Assembly: GCA_017513125.1 (NCBI GenBank) | Contig: JAFWDI010000028.1 | Location: 45,677-109,676 of the forward strand | Source of the DNA: Lachnospiraceae bacterium | Lineage (GTDB): Bacteria; Bacillota; Clostridia; Lachnospirales; Lachnospiraceae | Direction of reading: 5' to 3' | DNA length: 64,000 bases | Shown here: piece after piece, positions 1 through 8,120 of the stretch | How the letters are laid out: every line of letters starts with the position of its first letter | Position numbering within the stretch: the stretch's first letter is position 1 | Position numbers and translations under genes: made by a program | The notes under the pieces: generated by a model | The model's database searches: none | What the model saw: the letters and a program-made list of their open reading frames with translations, nothing else | Told to the model about the DNA's origin: nothing

Positions 1-2
1 TG

Positions 3-263
3 CAGGGTGACCGCGAGGGCATGAGCACGAAGAACGCGAAGAAGGCTGAGCCCGCGAAGGAAGAGCCGAAGGAAGAGCCTGAGGAGAAGAGCATGTTCGC
101 GAAGACTCTGGCGCAGGCGACGCATGATAAGAACGTGCGTGACCTGACCGAGGAGCAGGAGCGCGAGGCGATCGACATCGCCCTGGACGGCGGTGCGCAG
201 AAGCCTTACCGCGTGTCGAAGCAGCGCACGATCAACATCCCCGGTTTCCTGATGAACGAGTGA
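3..263 (+). CDS. C-terminal part of an unrecognised protein, 5' end outside the window
   Basis: The reading frame is open to the window edge. The first internal ATG (position 21) has no well-spaced ribosome site, so I read this as the 3' end of a longer gene. The visible part has a Lys/Glu/Pro-rich linker (about 25 residues of AEPAKEEPKEEPEE type) followed by a compact segment ending in NIPGFLMNE. I do not recognise the family. The gene ends about 40 bases before a strong terminator, so it closes a transcription unit that begins upstream of the window. Confidence 0.5.
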   Translation, partial: QGDREGMSTKNAKKAEPAKEEPKEEPEEKSMFAKTLAQATHDKNVRDLTEEQEREAIDIALDGGAQKPYRVSKQRTINIPGFLMNE

Positions 264-304
264 TCCGCCGCGAGCGGGAGACCGCTCCCGTGAAACGTAT
301 TTTT

Positions 305-337
305 CACCGCCGCCCGTTCGGGCGGCGGTGTTCTTTT
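305..337 (+). terminator. Rho-independent terminator after the first gene
   Basis: A perfect GC-rich stem (CACCGCCGCCC against its complement, four-base loop region around GTTC) is followed by TTCTTTT. It closes the partial gene at the window start and isolates the downstream EamA transporter. Confidence 0.85.
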
Positions 338-363
338 ATCCGAAGTAGTTATTATCCGAAGTA
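337..363 (+). repeat. Direct repeat of TATCCGAAGTA upstream of the EamA gene
   Basis: TATCCGAAGTA occurs at 337-347 and again at 353-363, a 16-base period. It lies between the upstream terminator and the transporter start, the right place for an operator bound by a dimer on one DNA face or part of a promoter. No clear -35/-10 pair is visible here. Confidence 0.4.
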
Positions 364-395
364 TCCGGTGTTCAGGAGATCGCAGTAGAGACATC

Positions 396-1286
396 ATGAG
401 AGAGACATCAGACCGCAGATATGAAGTGCTTCTGGCCGTGGTGATCGCCGCGCGGGCCACTTCATTTATGTTCAGTAAGGTCCTTCTGGAAAGCCTGGGC
501 GAGTTCGACCTGCTGGCCATTCGTTTTCTGCTGGCTTTTGCGCTGCTTTGCATCGCATTCCCGAAGAAACTGCGCATGGACCGGAAGACCTTTCTGGGCG
601 GGCTGGCCATCGGAGCCATGTATTTTCTGGTGCTGTCATGTGAGCTGAAAGCGCTGCAGAACGCGGACTCGTCGCTGGTGTCGCTGCTGGAGAACTGCGC
701 CATCATTTTCGTGCCGGTGATCGAGACGGTCCTGATCCGCCGGCTGCCGAAGAAGATCACCGTGATCTGCACAGCGGTGGCATTTGCGGGCGTGGTGTGT
801 CTGGCGCTGCAGCAGGGACGGCTTACGGGAAGTTTCGGCTGGGGACTGATGAGTGCCGTGCTTTATGCGGCGGCCATCATCGTGACGTCGAAAGTAACTT
901 CAGGGGATACGGATCCGCTCTCGGCGGGGATCGTTCAGCTCGGGACCATGGGCGTCCTGGCGCTGGCGGCAGCGATCGGTTTTCGCGAACTGATGCTGCC
1001 GAGGGAACCGCGCCAGTGGCTCATGATTCTGGCGCTGGCAGCGGTCTGCTCCAGTTTCGGATTCGCTTTTCAGACCGTGGCACAGAGCCGCGTGCCGGCT
1101 GCCCGGGCGGGGCTGTTCTGCGCCATCAGTCCGGCGGTCGCGGCCATTCTGGGTGTGGTCGTGCTGAGGGAGCACCTGGGAATCGTGGGAGTGATCGGGC
1201 TGGCACTGATCCTCTTCAGCATTGCCCTGCCGTATCTTCGATCAGACAGATCGCCTGTGCCGCAATGCCCAGACCCTCGCCGGTAA
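396..1286 (+). CDS. EamA/DMT-family transporter
   Basis: The 296-residue product is almost entirely hydrophobic, with about ten predicted membrane helices and the two-fold EamA repeat typical of drug/metabolite transporters (first half ending near [15 protein letters not shown], second half beginning at [12 protein letters not shown]). Length fits the family. The substrate cannot be predicted. The C-terminal tail after ALPYLR runs antisense into ispF, giving a 71-base convergent overlap. The start has only a weak, distant purine-rich site (AGGAGA about 16 bases upstream), so the exact start is less certain than the gene. Confidence 0.85.
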   Translation: MRETSDRRYEVLLAVVIAARATSFMFSKVLLESLGEFDLLAIRFLLAFALLCIAFPKKLRMDRKTFLGGLAIGAMYFLVLSCELKALQNADSSLVSLLENCAIIFVPVIETVLIRRLPKKITVICTAVAFAGVVCLALQQGRLTGSFGWGLMSAVLYAAAIIVTSKVTSGDTDPLSAGIVQLGTMGVLALAAAIGFRELMLPREPRQWLMILALAAVCSSFGFAFQTVAQSRVPAARAGLFCAISPAVAAILGVVVLREHLGIVGVIGLALILFSIALPYLRSDRSPVPQCPDPRR

Positions 1287-1704
1287 AGCCCAGGCCCTCC
1301 TCGGTCGTGGCTTTCACGCTGACCTGCGAGATGTCGATCCCGAGCGCCTCCGCGATGTTCGCGCGCATCCGTTCCCGGTGCGGCGCCATCTTCGGACGCT
1401 GGGCAATGATGATCGCGTCGATATTTCCCACGCGCCACCCGGCCTCTGAGAGGAGACGTCCGACTTCGCGCAGCAGGGCGAGGCTGTCGGCGCCCGCGTA
1501 GGCGGGGTCATTGTCCGGAAAGTGCTGTCCGATGTCACCGAGCGCCGCGGCGCCCAGCAGAGCGTCCATGACCGCGTGCAGCAGCACGTCCGCGTCCGAG
1601 TGCCCCAGCAGTCCGAGCTCATAGGGGATCTTCACGCCTCCGATGATGAGGTCGCGCCCTTCGGTGAGGCGGTGCACGTCGTATCCGAGACCCATTCTGA
1701 TCAT
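1216..1704 (-). CDS. ispF: 2-C-methyl-D-erythritol 2,4-cyclodiphosphate synthase
   Basis: IspF forms 2-C-methyl-D-erythritol 2,4-cyclodiphosphate from the CDP-ME 2-phosphate intermediate in the MEP isoprenoid pathway, in the cytosol. The 162-residue length is typical. The metal-binding Asp/His of GYDVH (residues 7-11) and the conserved [11 protein letters not shown] segment are present, as is the C-terminal [19 protein letters not shown] block. The start has a strong site (GGAGG) and an extended -10 promoter upstream. It is a single gene, convergent with the EamA gene. ispG, another MEP gene, lies at 36.7 kb. Confidence 0.97.
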   Translation of the reverse strand: MIRMGLGYDVHRLTEGRDLIIGGVKIPYELGLLGHSDADVLLHAVMDALLGAAALGDIGQHFPDNDPAYAGADSLALLREVGRLLSEAGWRVGNIDAIIIAQRPKMAPHRERMRANIAEALGIDISQVSVKATTEEGLGFTGEGLGIAAQAICLIEDTAGQC

Positions 1705-1786
1705 ATGTGTTCCTCCGATCTGCGGGGATCCGCTCGCGGGCGGCAGTCACTGCAAAAGTGGCTTGTTTTTTCCCCGGTCAGGGTAT

Positions 1787-1795
1787 ATTATAGCA
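1787..1795 (-). promoter_or_regulatory. Extended -10 promoter for ispF
   Basis: On the minus strand the sequence reads TGCTATAAT, a perfect -10 with the TGn extension, so a -35 is not needed. It would start transcription about 75 bases before ispF. On the plus strand the same bases give TATTAT (1786-1791) 17 bases after TTGTTT (1763-1768), so a divergent promoter for the tRNA-Gly may overlap it. Confidence 0.5.
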
Positions 1796-1820
1796 AAGTC
1801 AGTCTCATATCGTCCATTAT

Positions 1821-1891
1821 GCGGATATAGTTCATCGGTAGAACACCAGCTTCCCAAGCTGGATAGGCGGGTTCGACTCCCGTTATCCGCT
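1821..1891 (+). tRNA. tRNA-Gly (anticodon CCC)
   Basis: A full cloverleaf is visible: acceptor GCGGATA paired with TATCCGC, anticodon stem CCAGC/GCTGG with loop TTCCCAA (anticodon CCC at 1853-1855), T arm with GTTCGACTC, discriminator T. CCA is not encoded. It reads GGG codons. A T-rich stretch follows directly, and thrS starts about 135 bases downstream. Confidence 0.95.
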
Positions 1892-2025
1892 TTTTTCTTT
1901 TGCTTAAAGCATTGTTTTCCCTCTTCCCTATGTGTTAAAATTCTTTTTTAGTGCGTAGAGCCGCACGATTCCCTTGCCGGCGCCCGGTAGGCGCAGGACA
2001 TCAGAAGAAAGGAATGAATACTATC

Positions 2026-3801
2026 ATGGGAATGAACAGAGAAGAGTTTTTGGAAGTGTACCGTCATTCGCTGGCCCACGTGCTCGCGAAGGCAGTCATC
2101 GAGATCTACGGCATCGAGAACGTGCAGTACGCGATCGGTCCGCAGATCGCCGACGGTTTTTACTATGACTTCCTCCTGCCGAAGGCCATCACCGAGGACG
2201 AGATCCCCGCGATCGAGGCGAAGATGCGCGAGATCCTGAAGCGGAAGGAAGACTGGACGGTGAAGGAGATCACCCGCGACGAGGGCCTCGAGCTCTTTAA
2301 GGACCAGAAGTTTAAGACTGAGCTGATCCGGGACATCGATCCGTCCGAGAAGCTGACGATCTACTACACCGGCGACGATTTCGTCGACCTGTGCCGCGGC
2401 CCTCACGTGCCGAACTCCGCGGAGCTGCTCTCGGCGGCTTTCCAGATCAAGTCGGTCTCCAGCGCCTACTGGCGCGGCGACGAGCACCGCGATTCGCTGC
2501 AGCGCGTATATGTGTACGCGTTCCCGAACCCGAAGGATCTGAAGGCGCACCTGGCGTTCATCCGCGAGGCGCTCGAGCGCGATCATAAGAAACTGGGACA
2601 GCAGCTCGACCTGTTCATGTTTAAGGAGACCTCCCCCGGCATGCCTTACTGGCTGCCGCGCGGCTGGCGCATGTACCGCGCGCTGATCGAGTACTGGCGC
2701 GGCCTGCACGATGTGGCCGGATATCAGGAGATCTCGGCCCCGATCATTAATAATAAAAAGCTGTGGCTGATCTCGGGTCATTGGGCGCATTACCAGAATA
2801 ACATGTTCCTGTGCCCGGGCTCCGACTGGACCCCGGACGCGGACGACATGATGGCCGCGAAGCCCATGAACTGCCCGAACGCCATGATGACCTATAAGCG
2901 CACCGCGCACTCGTACCGCGAGCTTCCGATCCGCTATAACGAGCTCGACGTCATCCACCGGAAGGAGAAGTCCGGCCAGATGAACGGCCTGTTCCGCGTG
3001 CAGGAGTTCCGCCAGGACGACGACCACACCTTCGTGATGGAGTCGCAGATCGAGGAGGAGGCGGACGCCATCCTCGACCTGGCCGAGAAGATCTACGCGA
3101 CCTTCGGCCTGACCTACCGCGCCGAGTTCTCGACCCGCCCGGATGATTTCATGGGCGAGATCGAGACATGGGACCGCGCCGAGGCCGCGATCAAGCGTAT
3201 TCTGGACCGTCGTTTCGGCGAGGGGAATTATGAGATAAACGAAGGCGACGGAGCCTTTTACGGCCCGAAGATCGACCTGCAGGTGAAAGACGCGCTGGGC
3301 CGCGAGTGGCAGTGCGGCACCGTGCAGATCGACTTCCAGCTGCCGCATAACTTCGGCCTGACCTATCAGGACAGCGACGGCACCGCGAAGGAGCCCGTGG
3401 TCCTGCACCGCGCGATCTTCGGTTCGCTGGAGCGCTTCATCGGCATCATCATCGAGCACTATAAGGGCGCGTTTCCGTTCTGGCTGAGTCCGTTCCAGGT
3501 CGGCGTCGTGCCGATCCGTCCGGAGCACAATGCCTACGCGCGCGAAGTCGTCGAGACCCTGCAGGGCATCGGCGTGCGCGTCGAGGTCGACTACGCGGAT
3601 AAGAACATGAACGAGAAGATCAAGTTCTATAAGACCATGAAGGATCCCTACATCCTGGTCATCGGCGATAAGGAAGTCGAGGAGCGTACCGTGGCGGTCA
3701 CGACCCGCGGATCGAAGGAGCAGCGCCACGGCGTGAAGCTGGAGGAGTTCGCGGAGCTGTGCGCGAAGCAGAACCGGGAGAAGAAGATCGACCTGGAGTA
3801 A
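2026..3801 (+). CDS. thrS: Threonyl-tRNA synthetase, form lacking the TGS domain
   Basis: The enzyme charges tRNA-Thr with threonine. The protein (591 residues from this start) opens directly in the editing domain (EEFLEVYRHSLAHVLAKAV, then the DGFYYDF block), so the usual N-terminal TGS domain of about 60 residues is absent. The class II catalytic core follows (WLPRGWRMYRALIEYW, MNCPNAMM with the metal-site Cys, FRVQEFRQDD), then the anticodon-binding domain (PFQVGVVPI). The start at 2026 is 12 bases after GAAAGGA; 2032 is possible. An in-frame upstream ATG at 2014 abuts the ribosome site and is unlikely. No T-box leader is visible in the short gap after the tRNA. Terminator follows. Confidence 0.95.
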   Translation: MGMNREEFLEVYRHSLAHVLAKAVIEIYGIENVQYAIGPQIADGFYYDFLLPKAITEDEIPAIEAKMREILKRKEDWTVKEITRDEGLELFKDQKFKTELIRDIDPSEKLTIYYTGDDFVDLCRGPHVPNSAELLSAAFQIKSVSSAYWRGDEHRDSLQRVYVYAFPNPKDLKAHLAFIREALERDHKKLGQQLDLFMFKETSPGMPYWLPRGWRMYRALIEYWRGLHDVAGYQEISAPIINNKKLWLISGHWAHYQNNMFLCPGSDWTPDADDMMAAKPMNCPNAMMTYKRTAHSYRELPIRYNELDVIHRKEKSGQMNGLFRVQEFRQDDDHTFVMESQIEEEADAILDLAEKIYATFGLTYRAEFSTRPDDFMGEIETWDRAEAAIKRILDRRFGEGNYEINEGDGAFYGPKIDLQVKDALGREWQCGTVQIDFQLPHNFGLTYQDSDGTAKEPVVLHRAIFGSLERFIGIIIEHYKGAFPFWLSPFQVGVVPIRPEHNAYAREVVETLQGIGVRVEVDYADKNMNEKIKFYKTMKDPYILVIGDKEVEERTVAVTTRGSKEQRHGVKLEEFAELCAKQNREKKIDLE

Positions 3802-3840
3802 GCGAGCGGATATGCGCGATATTGAGTGAACAGATGCGGA

Positions 3841-3876
3841 AGGCCCGGCCATGCATGCATGAGACCGGGCCTTTTT
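3841..3876 (+). terminator. Rho-independent terminator after thrS
   Basis: Stem AGGCCCGG/CCGGGCCT with a 16-base loop is followed by TTTTT. The loop carries overlapping ATGCATGC palindromes. Confidence 0.88.
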
Positions 3877-3953
3877 ATGTCTGTTAAGTGATTTTATACA
3901 ACGATCGAGGGGTTTTATTGTATATTTTCTACATTTTACCTCCGCTGATCGCA

Positions 3954-3982
3954 TTGAACGGAACCCGGATTATTAGTAAGAT
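3954..3982 (+). promoter_or_regulatory. Possible ppdK promoter
   Basis: TTGAAC (3954-3959) and TAAGAT (3977-3982) are separated by exactly 17 bases, with 4/6 matches to each consensus hexamer. Initiation would leave a leader of about 60 bases before ppdK. Confidence 0.35.
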
Positions 3983-4048
3983 TAACGTATAAGAGTGTAT
4001 TTATATTAACGCCCGGAAAAGGGCGTCAGCAGTAAGGAAAGGACCGGA

Positions 4049-6706
4049 ATGAGACACAGTCATAAGTTTGCACGCAAATATGTTTATACTTTTTCCGAGG
4101 GCGATGCCTCGATGCGCGAGATCCTCGGCGGAAAGGGCGCGAACCTGGCGCAGATGGTCCGTCTGGGGCTGCCTGTGCCGTTCGGCATCACGGTCACGAC
4201 CGAGGCCTGCAACCGTTATTATGAAGACGGCAGACAGATCTCCGACGAGATTCGTGAGCAGATCTTCTGGTATTTCGGAAAGCTTGAGGAGGTCGTCCGG
4301 AAAAAACTGGGCGATCCTTCGAATCCGCTTCTGGTATCGGTCCGCTCGGGCGCGCGCGCGTCGATGCCCGGCATGATGGACACGATCCTGAACCTGGGCC
4401 TGAACGATGAAGTCGCGGCGGGCATGGTCGCGTCGGCCGAGAGCCCGGATTTTGAGCGCTTCGTCTACGATTCGTACCGCCGCTTTATCCAGATGTTCGC
4501 GGACGTAGTCATGGGCATCGATAAAAAGCGTTTCGAGGTCATCATCGACGATGTGAAGGCTGAGAAGGGCGTGAAGCTGGACATCGAGCTGGACACGGAC
4601 GACATGAAGGAACTCGTCCGCCGCTTTAAGGCGTTCTATAAAGAGCAGAAGGGCGAGGATTTCCCGTCCGATCCGAAGGAGCAGCTGATCGAGGCGGTCA
4701 CCGCGGTGTTCCGTTCCTGGGACAATGACCGCGCGAACGTCTACCGCCGCATGAATAACATCCCTTACAGCTGGGGCACCGCCGTGAACATCCAGATGAT
4801 GGTGTTCGGAAACCGGAACGAGCGCTCCGGCAGCGGCGTGGCGTTCACGCGCGACCCCGCGACGGGCGAGAAGGCCCTGTTCGGCGAGTATCTGATCAAT
4901 GCCCAGGGCGAGGACGTCGTGGCCGGCATCCGCACGCCTTCTCCGATCGAGGATCTGAAGAAGGATATGCCCGAGATCTACGACGAGTTCGCCCGCTACG
5001 CGCAGACGCTCGAGAATTATTATAAAGACATGCAGGATATGGAGTTTACCATCGAGGACGGGAAACTCTATATGCTGCAGACCCGGAACGGAAAGCGCAC
5101 CGCGAGCGCCGCGATCAAGGTCGCGGTCGATCTCGTGGACGAGGGTATGATCACCGAGGACGAGGCGGTCCTGCGTGTGGAGCCGCAGCAGCTCGATTCG
5201 CTTCTGCACCCGCAGTTCGACGCGAAGGCGCTGAAGAAGGCCGAGGAAATCGGCCAGGGCCTCGCGGCTTCGCCCGGTGCGGCCTGCGGAAAGGTCGTAT
5301 TCACCGCGGAGGATGCGAAGGAGTGGGCCGCCCGCGGCGAGAAGGTCGTGCTGGTGCGCCTGGAGACTTCGCCCGAGGATATCGAGGGCATGACCGCGGC
5401 GCAGGGCATCCTGACCGCGCGCGGCGGCATGACCAGCCACGCGGCCGTCGTGGCGCGCGGCATGGGTTCTTGCTGTGTGTCCGGCTGCGGCGCCATTCAG
5501 ATGCACGAGGAAGAGAAGTATTTCGTGCTCGCGGGGCATACGATCCGCGAAGGCGATTTCATTTCGATCGACGGTTCGACCGGTAAGGTCTATCTGGGGC
5601 AGGTCCCCTCGGTCAGCGCGATGATCTCCGGCGATTTCGGACGGTTCATGGCGTGGGCCGACGAGCGCCGGGCGCTGGAGGTCCGCACGAACGCGGACAA
5701 CCCGCGCGACGCCGCGCAGGCGCTGGAGTTCGGCGCGCAGGGCATCGGCCTGACCCGCACCGAGCATATGTTCTTCGAGGGCGAGCGCATCAAGGCTATC
5801 CGAGAGATGATCGTCGCGAAGACCACCGAGGCGAGAAAGACCGCGCTCGCGAAGCTTCTGCCGTTCCAGCAGAGCGACTTCGAGGGCATTTACGAGGTCA
5901 TGGGCGAGCTGCCCGTGACGATCCGGCTTCTGGATCCGCCGCTGCATGAGTTCCTGCCGCAGGAGGACGCGGACATTCAGGAGATCGCGGACGAGCTCGG
6001 CATGACGTTCGACGAGCTGAAGCAGGTCGTCGCGAGCCTGCACGAGTTTAACCCGATGATGGGCCACCGCGGATGCCGCCTGGCAGTCAGCTATCCGGAG
6101 ATCGCCGAGATGCAGACGACCGCGATCATTTCCGCTGCGATCAATGTCTCGAAGCGCACCGGAAACCGCATCGTGCCGGAGATCATGATCCCGCTGGTGG
6201 GCGAGGTGAAGGAGCTGAAATTCGTGAAGAACACGGTCACGGCCACCGCGGACCGTCTGATCGCGGAGGCGGGCATTAAGATGCGCTACGAGGTCGGCAC
6301 AATGATCGAGATCCCGCGCGCCGCGCTGACCGCGGACGAGATCGCGAAGGAAGCGGATTTCTTCAGCTTCGGCACGAACGACCTGACGCAGATGACGTTC
6401 GGCTTCAGCCGCGACGACGCCGGGAAGTTCCTGGGCGCGTATTACGACAATAAGATCTATGAGAGCGATCCGTTCGCCAGACTGGACCAGACGGGCGTAG
6501 GAAAGCTCGTAGAAATGGCGGCCAGACTCGGCCGGCAGACCCGCCCGGATATCTCTCTGGGCATCTGCGGCGAGCACGGCGGCGAGCCTACCTCGGTGGA
6601 GTTCTGTCACAATGTCGGCCTGGATTACGTGAGCTGCTCGCCGTTCCGCGTCCCGATCGCGCGTCTGGCGGCGGCGCAGGCGAACATTAAGAATCCGAGA
6701 AAGTAA
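4049..6706 (+). CDS. ppdK: Pyruvate, phosphate dikinase
   Basis: PPDK interconverts pyruvate, ATP and phosphate with PEP, AMP and pyrophosphate in the cytosol. In anaerobes it often works as a PPi-linked glycolytic enzyme. The 885-residue length is normal. Visible parts are the N-terminal nucleotide-binding domain (GGKGANLAQM; SVRSGARASMPGMMDT), the swivelling phosphohistidine domain with GGMTSHAAVVARGMG (catalytic His at about residue 464) and the C-terminal PEP/pyruvate barrel (TRTEHMFF; GTNDLTQMTFG; GICGEHGGEP). A strong AAGGAAAGGA site precedes the ATG. It is flanked by terminators, so it is a single-gene unit. Confidence 0.97.
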   Translation: MRHSHKFARKYVYTFSEGDASMREILGGKGANLAQMVRLGLPVPFGITVTTEACNRYYEDGRQISDEIREQIFWYFGKLEEVVRKKLGDPSNPLLVSVRSGARASMPGMMDTILNLGLNDEVAAGMVASAESPDFERFVYDSYRRFIQMFADVVMGIDKKRFEVIIDDVKAEKGVKLDIELDTDDMKELVRRFKAFYKEQKGEDFPSDPKEQLIEAVTAVFRSWDNDRANVYRRMNNIPYSWGTAVNIQMMVFGNRNERSGSGVAFTRDPATGEKALFGEYLINAQGEDVVAGIRTPSPIEDLKKDMPEIYDEFARYAQTLENYYKDMQDMEFTIEDGKLYMLQTRNGKRTASAAIKVAVDLVDEGMITEDEAVLRVEPQQLDSLLHPQFDAKALKKAEEIGQGLAASPGAACGKVVFTAEDAKEWAARGEKVVLVRLETSPEDIEGMTAAQGILTARGGMTSHAAVVARGMGSCCVSGCGAIQMHEEEKYFVLAGHTIREGDFISIDGSTGKVYLGQVPSVSAMISGDFGRFMAWADERRALEVRTNADNPRDAAQALEFGAQGIGLTRTEHMFFEGERIKAIREMIVAKTTEARKTALAKLLPFQQSDFEGIYEVMGELPVTIRLLDPPLHEFLPQEDADIQEIADELGMTFDELKQVVASLHEFNPMMGHRGCRLAVSYPEIAEMQTTAIISAAINVSKRTGNRIVPEIMIPLVGEVKELKFVKNTVTATADRLIAEAGIKMRYEVGTMIEIPRAALTADEIAKEADFFSFGTNDLTQMTFGFSRDDAGKFLGAYYDNKIYESDPFARLDQTGVGKLVEMAARLGRQTRPDISLGICGEHGGEPTSVEFCHNVGLDYVSCSPFRVPIARLAAAQANIKNPRK

Positions 6707-6737
6707 GGCGCACGACGCCGACCACGGAAAAGATCGG

Positions 6738-6771
6738 GAGCGGGAGCCGGTAGAGGCCCCCGCTCTTTTTT
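6738..6771 (+). terminator. Rho-independent terminator after ppdK
   Basis: Stem GAGCGGG/CCCGCTC with a 14-base loop is followed by six T residues. Confidence 0.85.
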
Positions 6772-6884
6772 GCGCAAAAATGTCGTTTCGAAGAGTGCGG
6801 TCCGGGTGAAAATCACGTACAATGAGAAGCAGATATAAACTGACTGAGATCTCATGATCTGCGTATTTTCGGAAAGGAGCCGTG

Positions 6885-7862
6885 ATGATCGAACCCAGGA
6901 TGCTGAACTATGAGGATTTCCCGGACGCCGACCGCGAGGTCGAAGGCTCGTTCGAACTGGTCGCGGAAAAAGGCGAGATGAAAGTCGGCTGCTTCAGCGG
7001 CATCGTCTATGCGGAGCGGGACTGCGGGGAGAACGGCACAGTGCCGCGCACGCTGCAGATGATGGTGCCGACCCGGCGAGAGGAGAGTTTCGACATCTAC
7101 CCGTTCGACGATCTGAACGGGCGTGTGACCTATCCATGCATCGTGTTCGTGCAGGGGTCGGCCTGGTTCCGCCAGGAAGTATTCCAGAGCGTGCCGGCCC
7201 TGACCGGTCTGGCCGCGCGCGGATATATCATCGCGATCGTGGAGTACCGCGAGTCGACCCTGGCACCGTTCCCGGCGCAGATCGAGGATGCGAAGACCGC
7301 GGTCCGTTTCCTGCGCGCGAACGCGGAGAAGTTCTGCATTGACCCGGAGAACATTTTCCTGATGGGCGATTCGTCGGGCGGACACACCGCGGTAATGGCC
7401 GGGATCACCGGCGACGCGTGGCCGAACGCGGCGAACGATCTCGGCGCGGACGGTGCTCCGCGCGTGTCCTGTGCGGTCCGCGCCGTCATAGACCTTTACG
7501 GCCCCGCAGACATCACGAAGATGTGCGAGGCGCCGTCCATCCAGGACCACACGGTCCCGGAAAGCCCCGAGGGCATGCTGATCGGCGGGAAGAACGTTCT
7601 GGAGAGCCCGGAGGCAGAGCGGACGATCGTGATGAATTACATTGACGAAGAGAAGGCCGTCCCGCCCATCCTGATGATGCACGGGACGAAGGACCGCCTG
7701 GTGCCGTTCGACCAGGGCGTGCGGCTCTACGAGAAGCTGCGCGCGTGCGGGAAGGACGTGACGTTCTGGAAAGTGAAGGGTGCCGACCACGCGGACCCCG
7801 CGTTTTACGATGCGCGTGCTTATGATATCATGGAAGAGTTTCTTCAAAAACATATGGACTGA
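6885..7862 (+). CDS. Alpha/beta-hydrolase fold esterase
   Basis: The 325-residue protein has an alpha/beta-hydrolase core: a nucleophile elbow GDSSGG (about residue 164), an acid in HGTKDRLVPF and a His in GADHADP, forming a Ser-Asp-His triad. The oxyanion region reads FVQGSAW instead of the HGGG of classic hormone-sensitive-lipase esterases, which resembles BD-FAE/acetyl-esterase relatives. No signal peptide is visible, so it is likely cytosolic. The substrate is unknown. I choose ATG 6885 because AAAGGAG lies five bases upstream; a GTG three bases earlier is possible. It stands alone between ppdK and a MATE exporter. Confidence 0.85.
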   Translation: MIEPRMLNYEDFPDADREVEGSFELVAEKGEMKVGCFSGIVYAERDCGENGTVPRTLQMMVPTRREESFDIYPFDDLNGRVTYPCIVFVQGSAWFRQEVFQSVPALTGLAARGYIIAIVEYRESTLAPFPAQIEDAKTAVRFLRANAEKFCIDPENIFLMGDSSGGHTAVMAGITGDAWPNAANDLGADGAPRVSCAVRAVIDLYGPADITKMCEAPSIQDHTVPESPEGMLIGGKNVLESPEAERTIVMNYIDEEKAVPPILMMHGTKDRLVPFDQGVRLYEKLRACGKDVTFWKVKGADHADPAFYDARAYDIMEEFLQKHMD

Positions 7863-7998
7863 TCTGAAGCAATGACGTTTGGCTGGGGAAAGCGGGCTGG
7901 GAGATCGGTGTCGGATCCGCCGTGAGCCGGTTTTTCCACGTTCCGCATCGAGATACCTTTTAATTAAGTCAATCTTTCATCGTATACCGCGGATTCCC

Positions 7999-8027
7999 TT
8001 GAAAGAGGAAGAAAAATGTACTATGCT
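7999..8027 (+). promoter_or_regulatory. Probable promoter for the first MATE gene
   Basis: TTGAAA (7999-8004) and TATGCT (8022-8027) are 17 bases apart (5/6 and 4/6 matches). The start point would give a leader of about 85 bases before the ATG at 8121. Confidence 0.5.
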
Positions 8028-8120
8028 ACACAAATGTGTGGACTGTGATTTTCAGGCAGCATGTACGGAACACGGTCAACGATCGGGCCCACGCGGAAGA
8101 TTACGGGGGAGGAAAGACCC

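Noticed and set aside
1821..2025. A T-box riboswitch before thrS
   Set aside because: The gap between tRNA-Gly and thrS is only about 130 bases, with no T-box sequence, specifier stem or terminator pair.
1948..6610. Long antisense reading frames of 668 and 869 codons opposite thrS and ppdK
   Set aside because: They mirror well-recognised genes in a GC-rich sequence, have no family features and are rich in Arg, Asp, His and Leu as expected for antisense translation. The same holds for those opposite the AOR, polC and infB genes.
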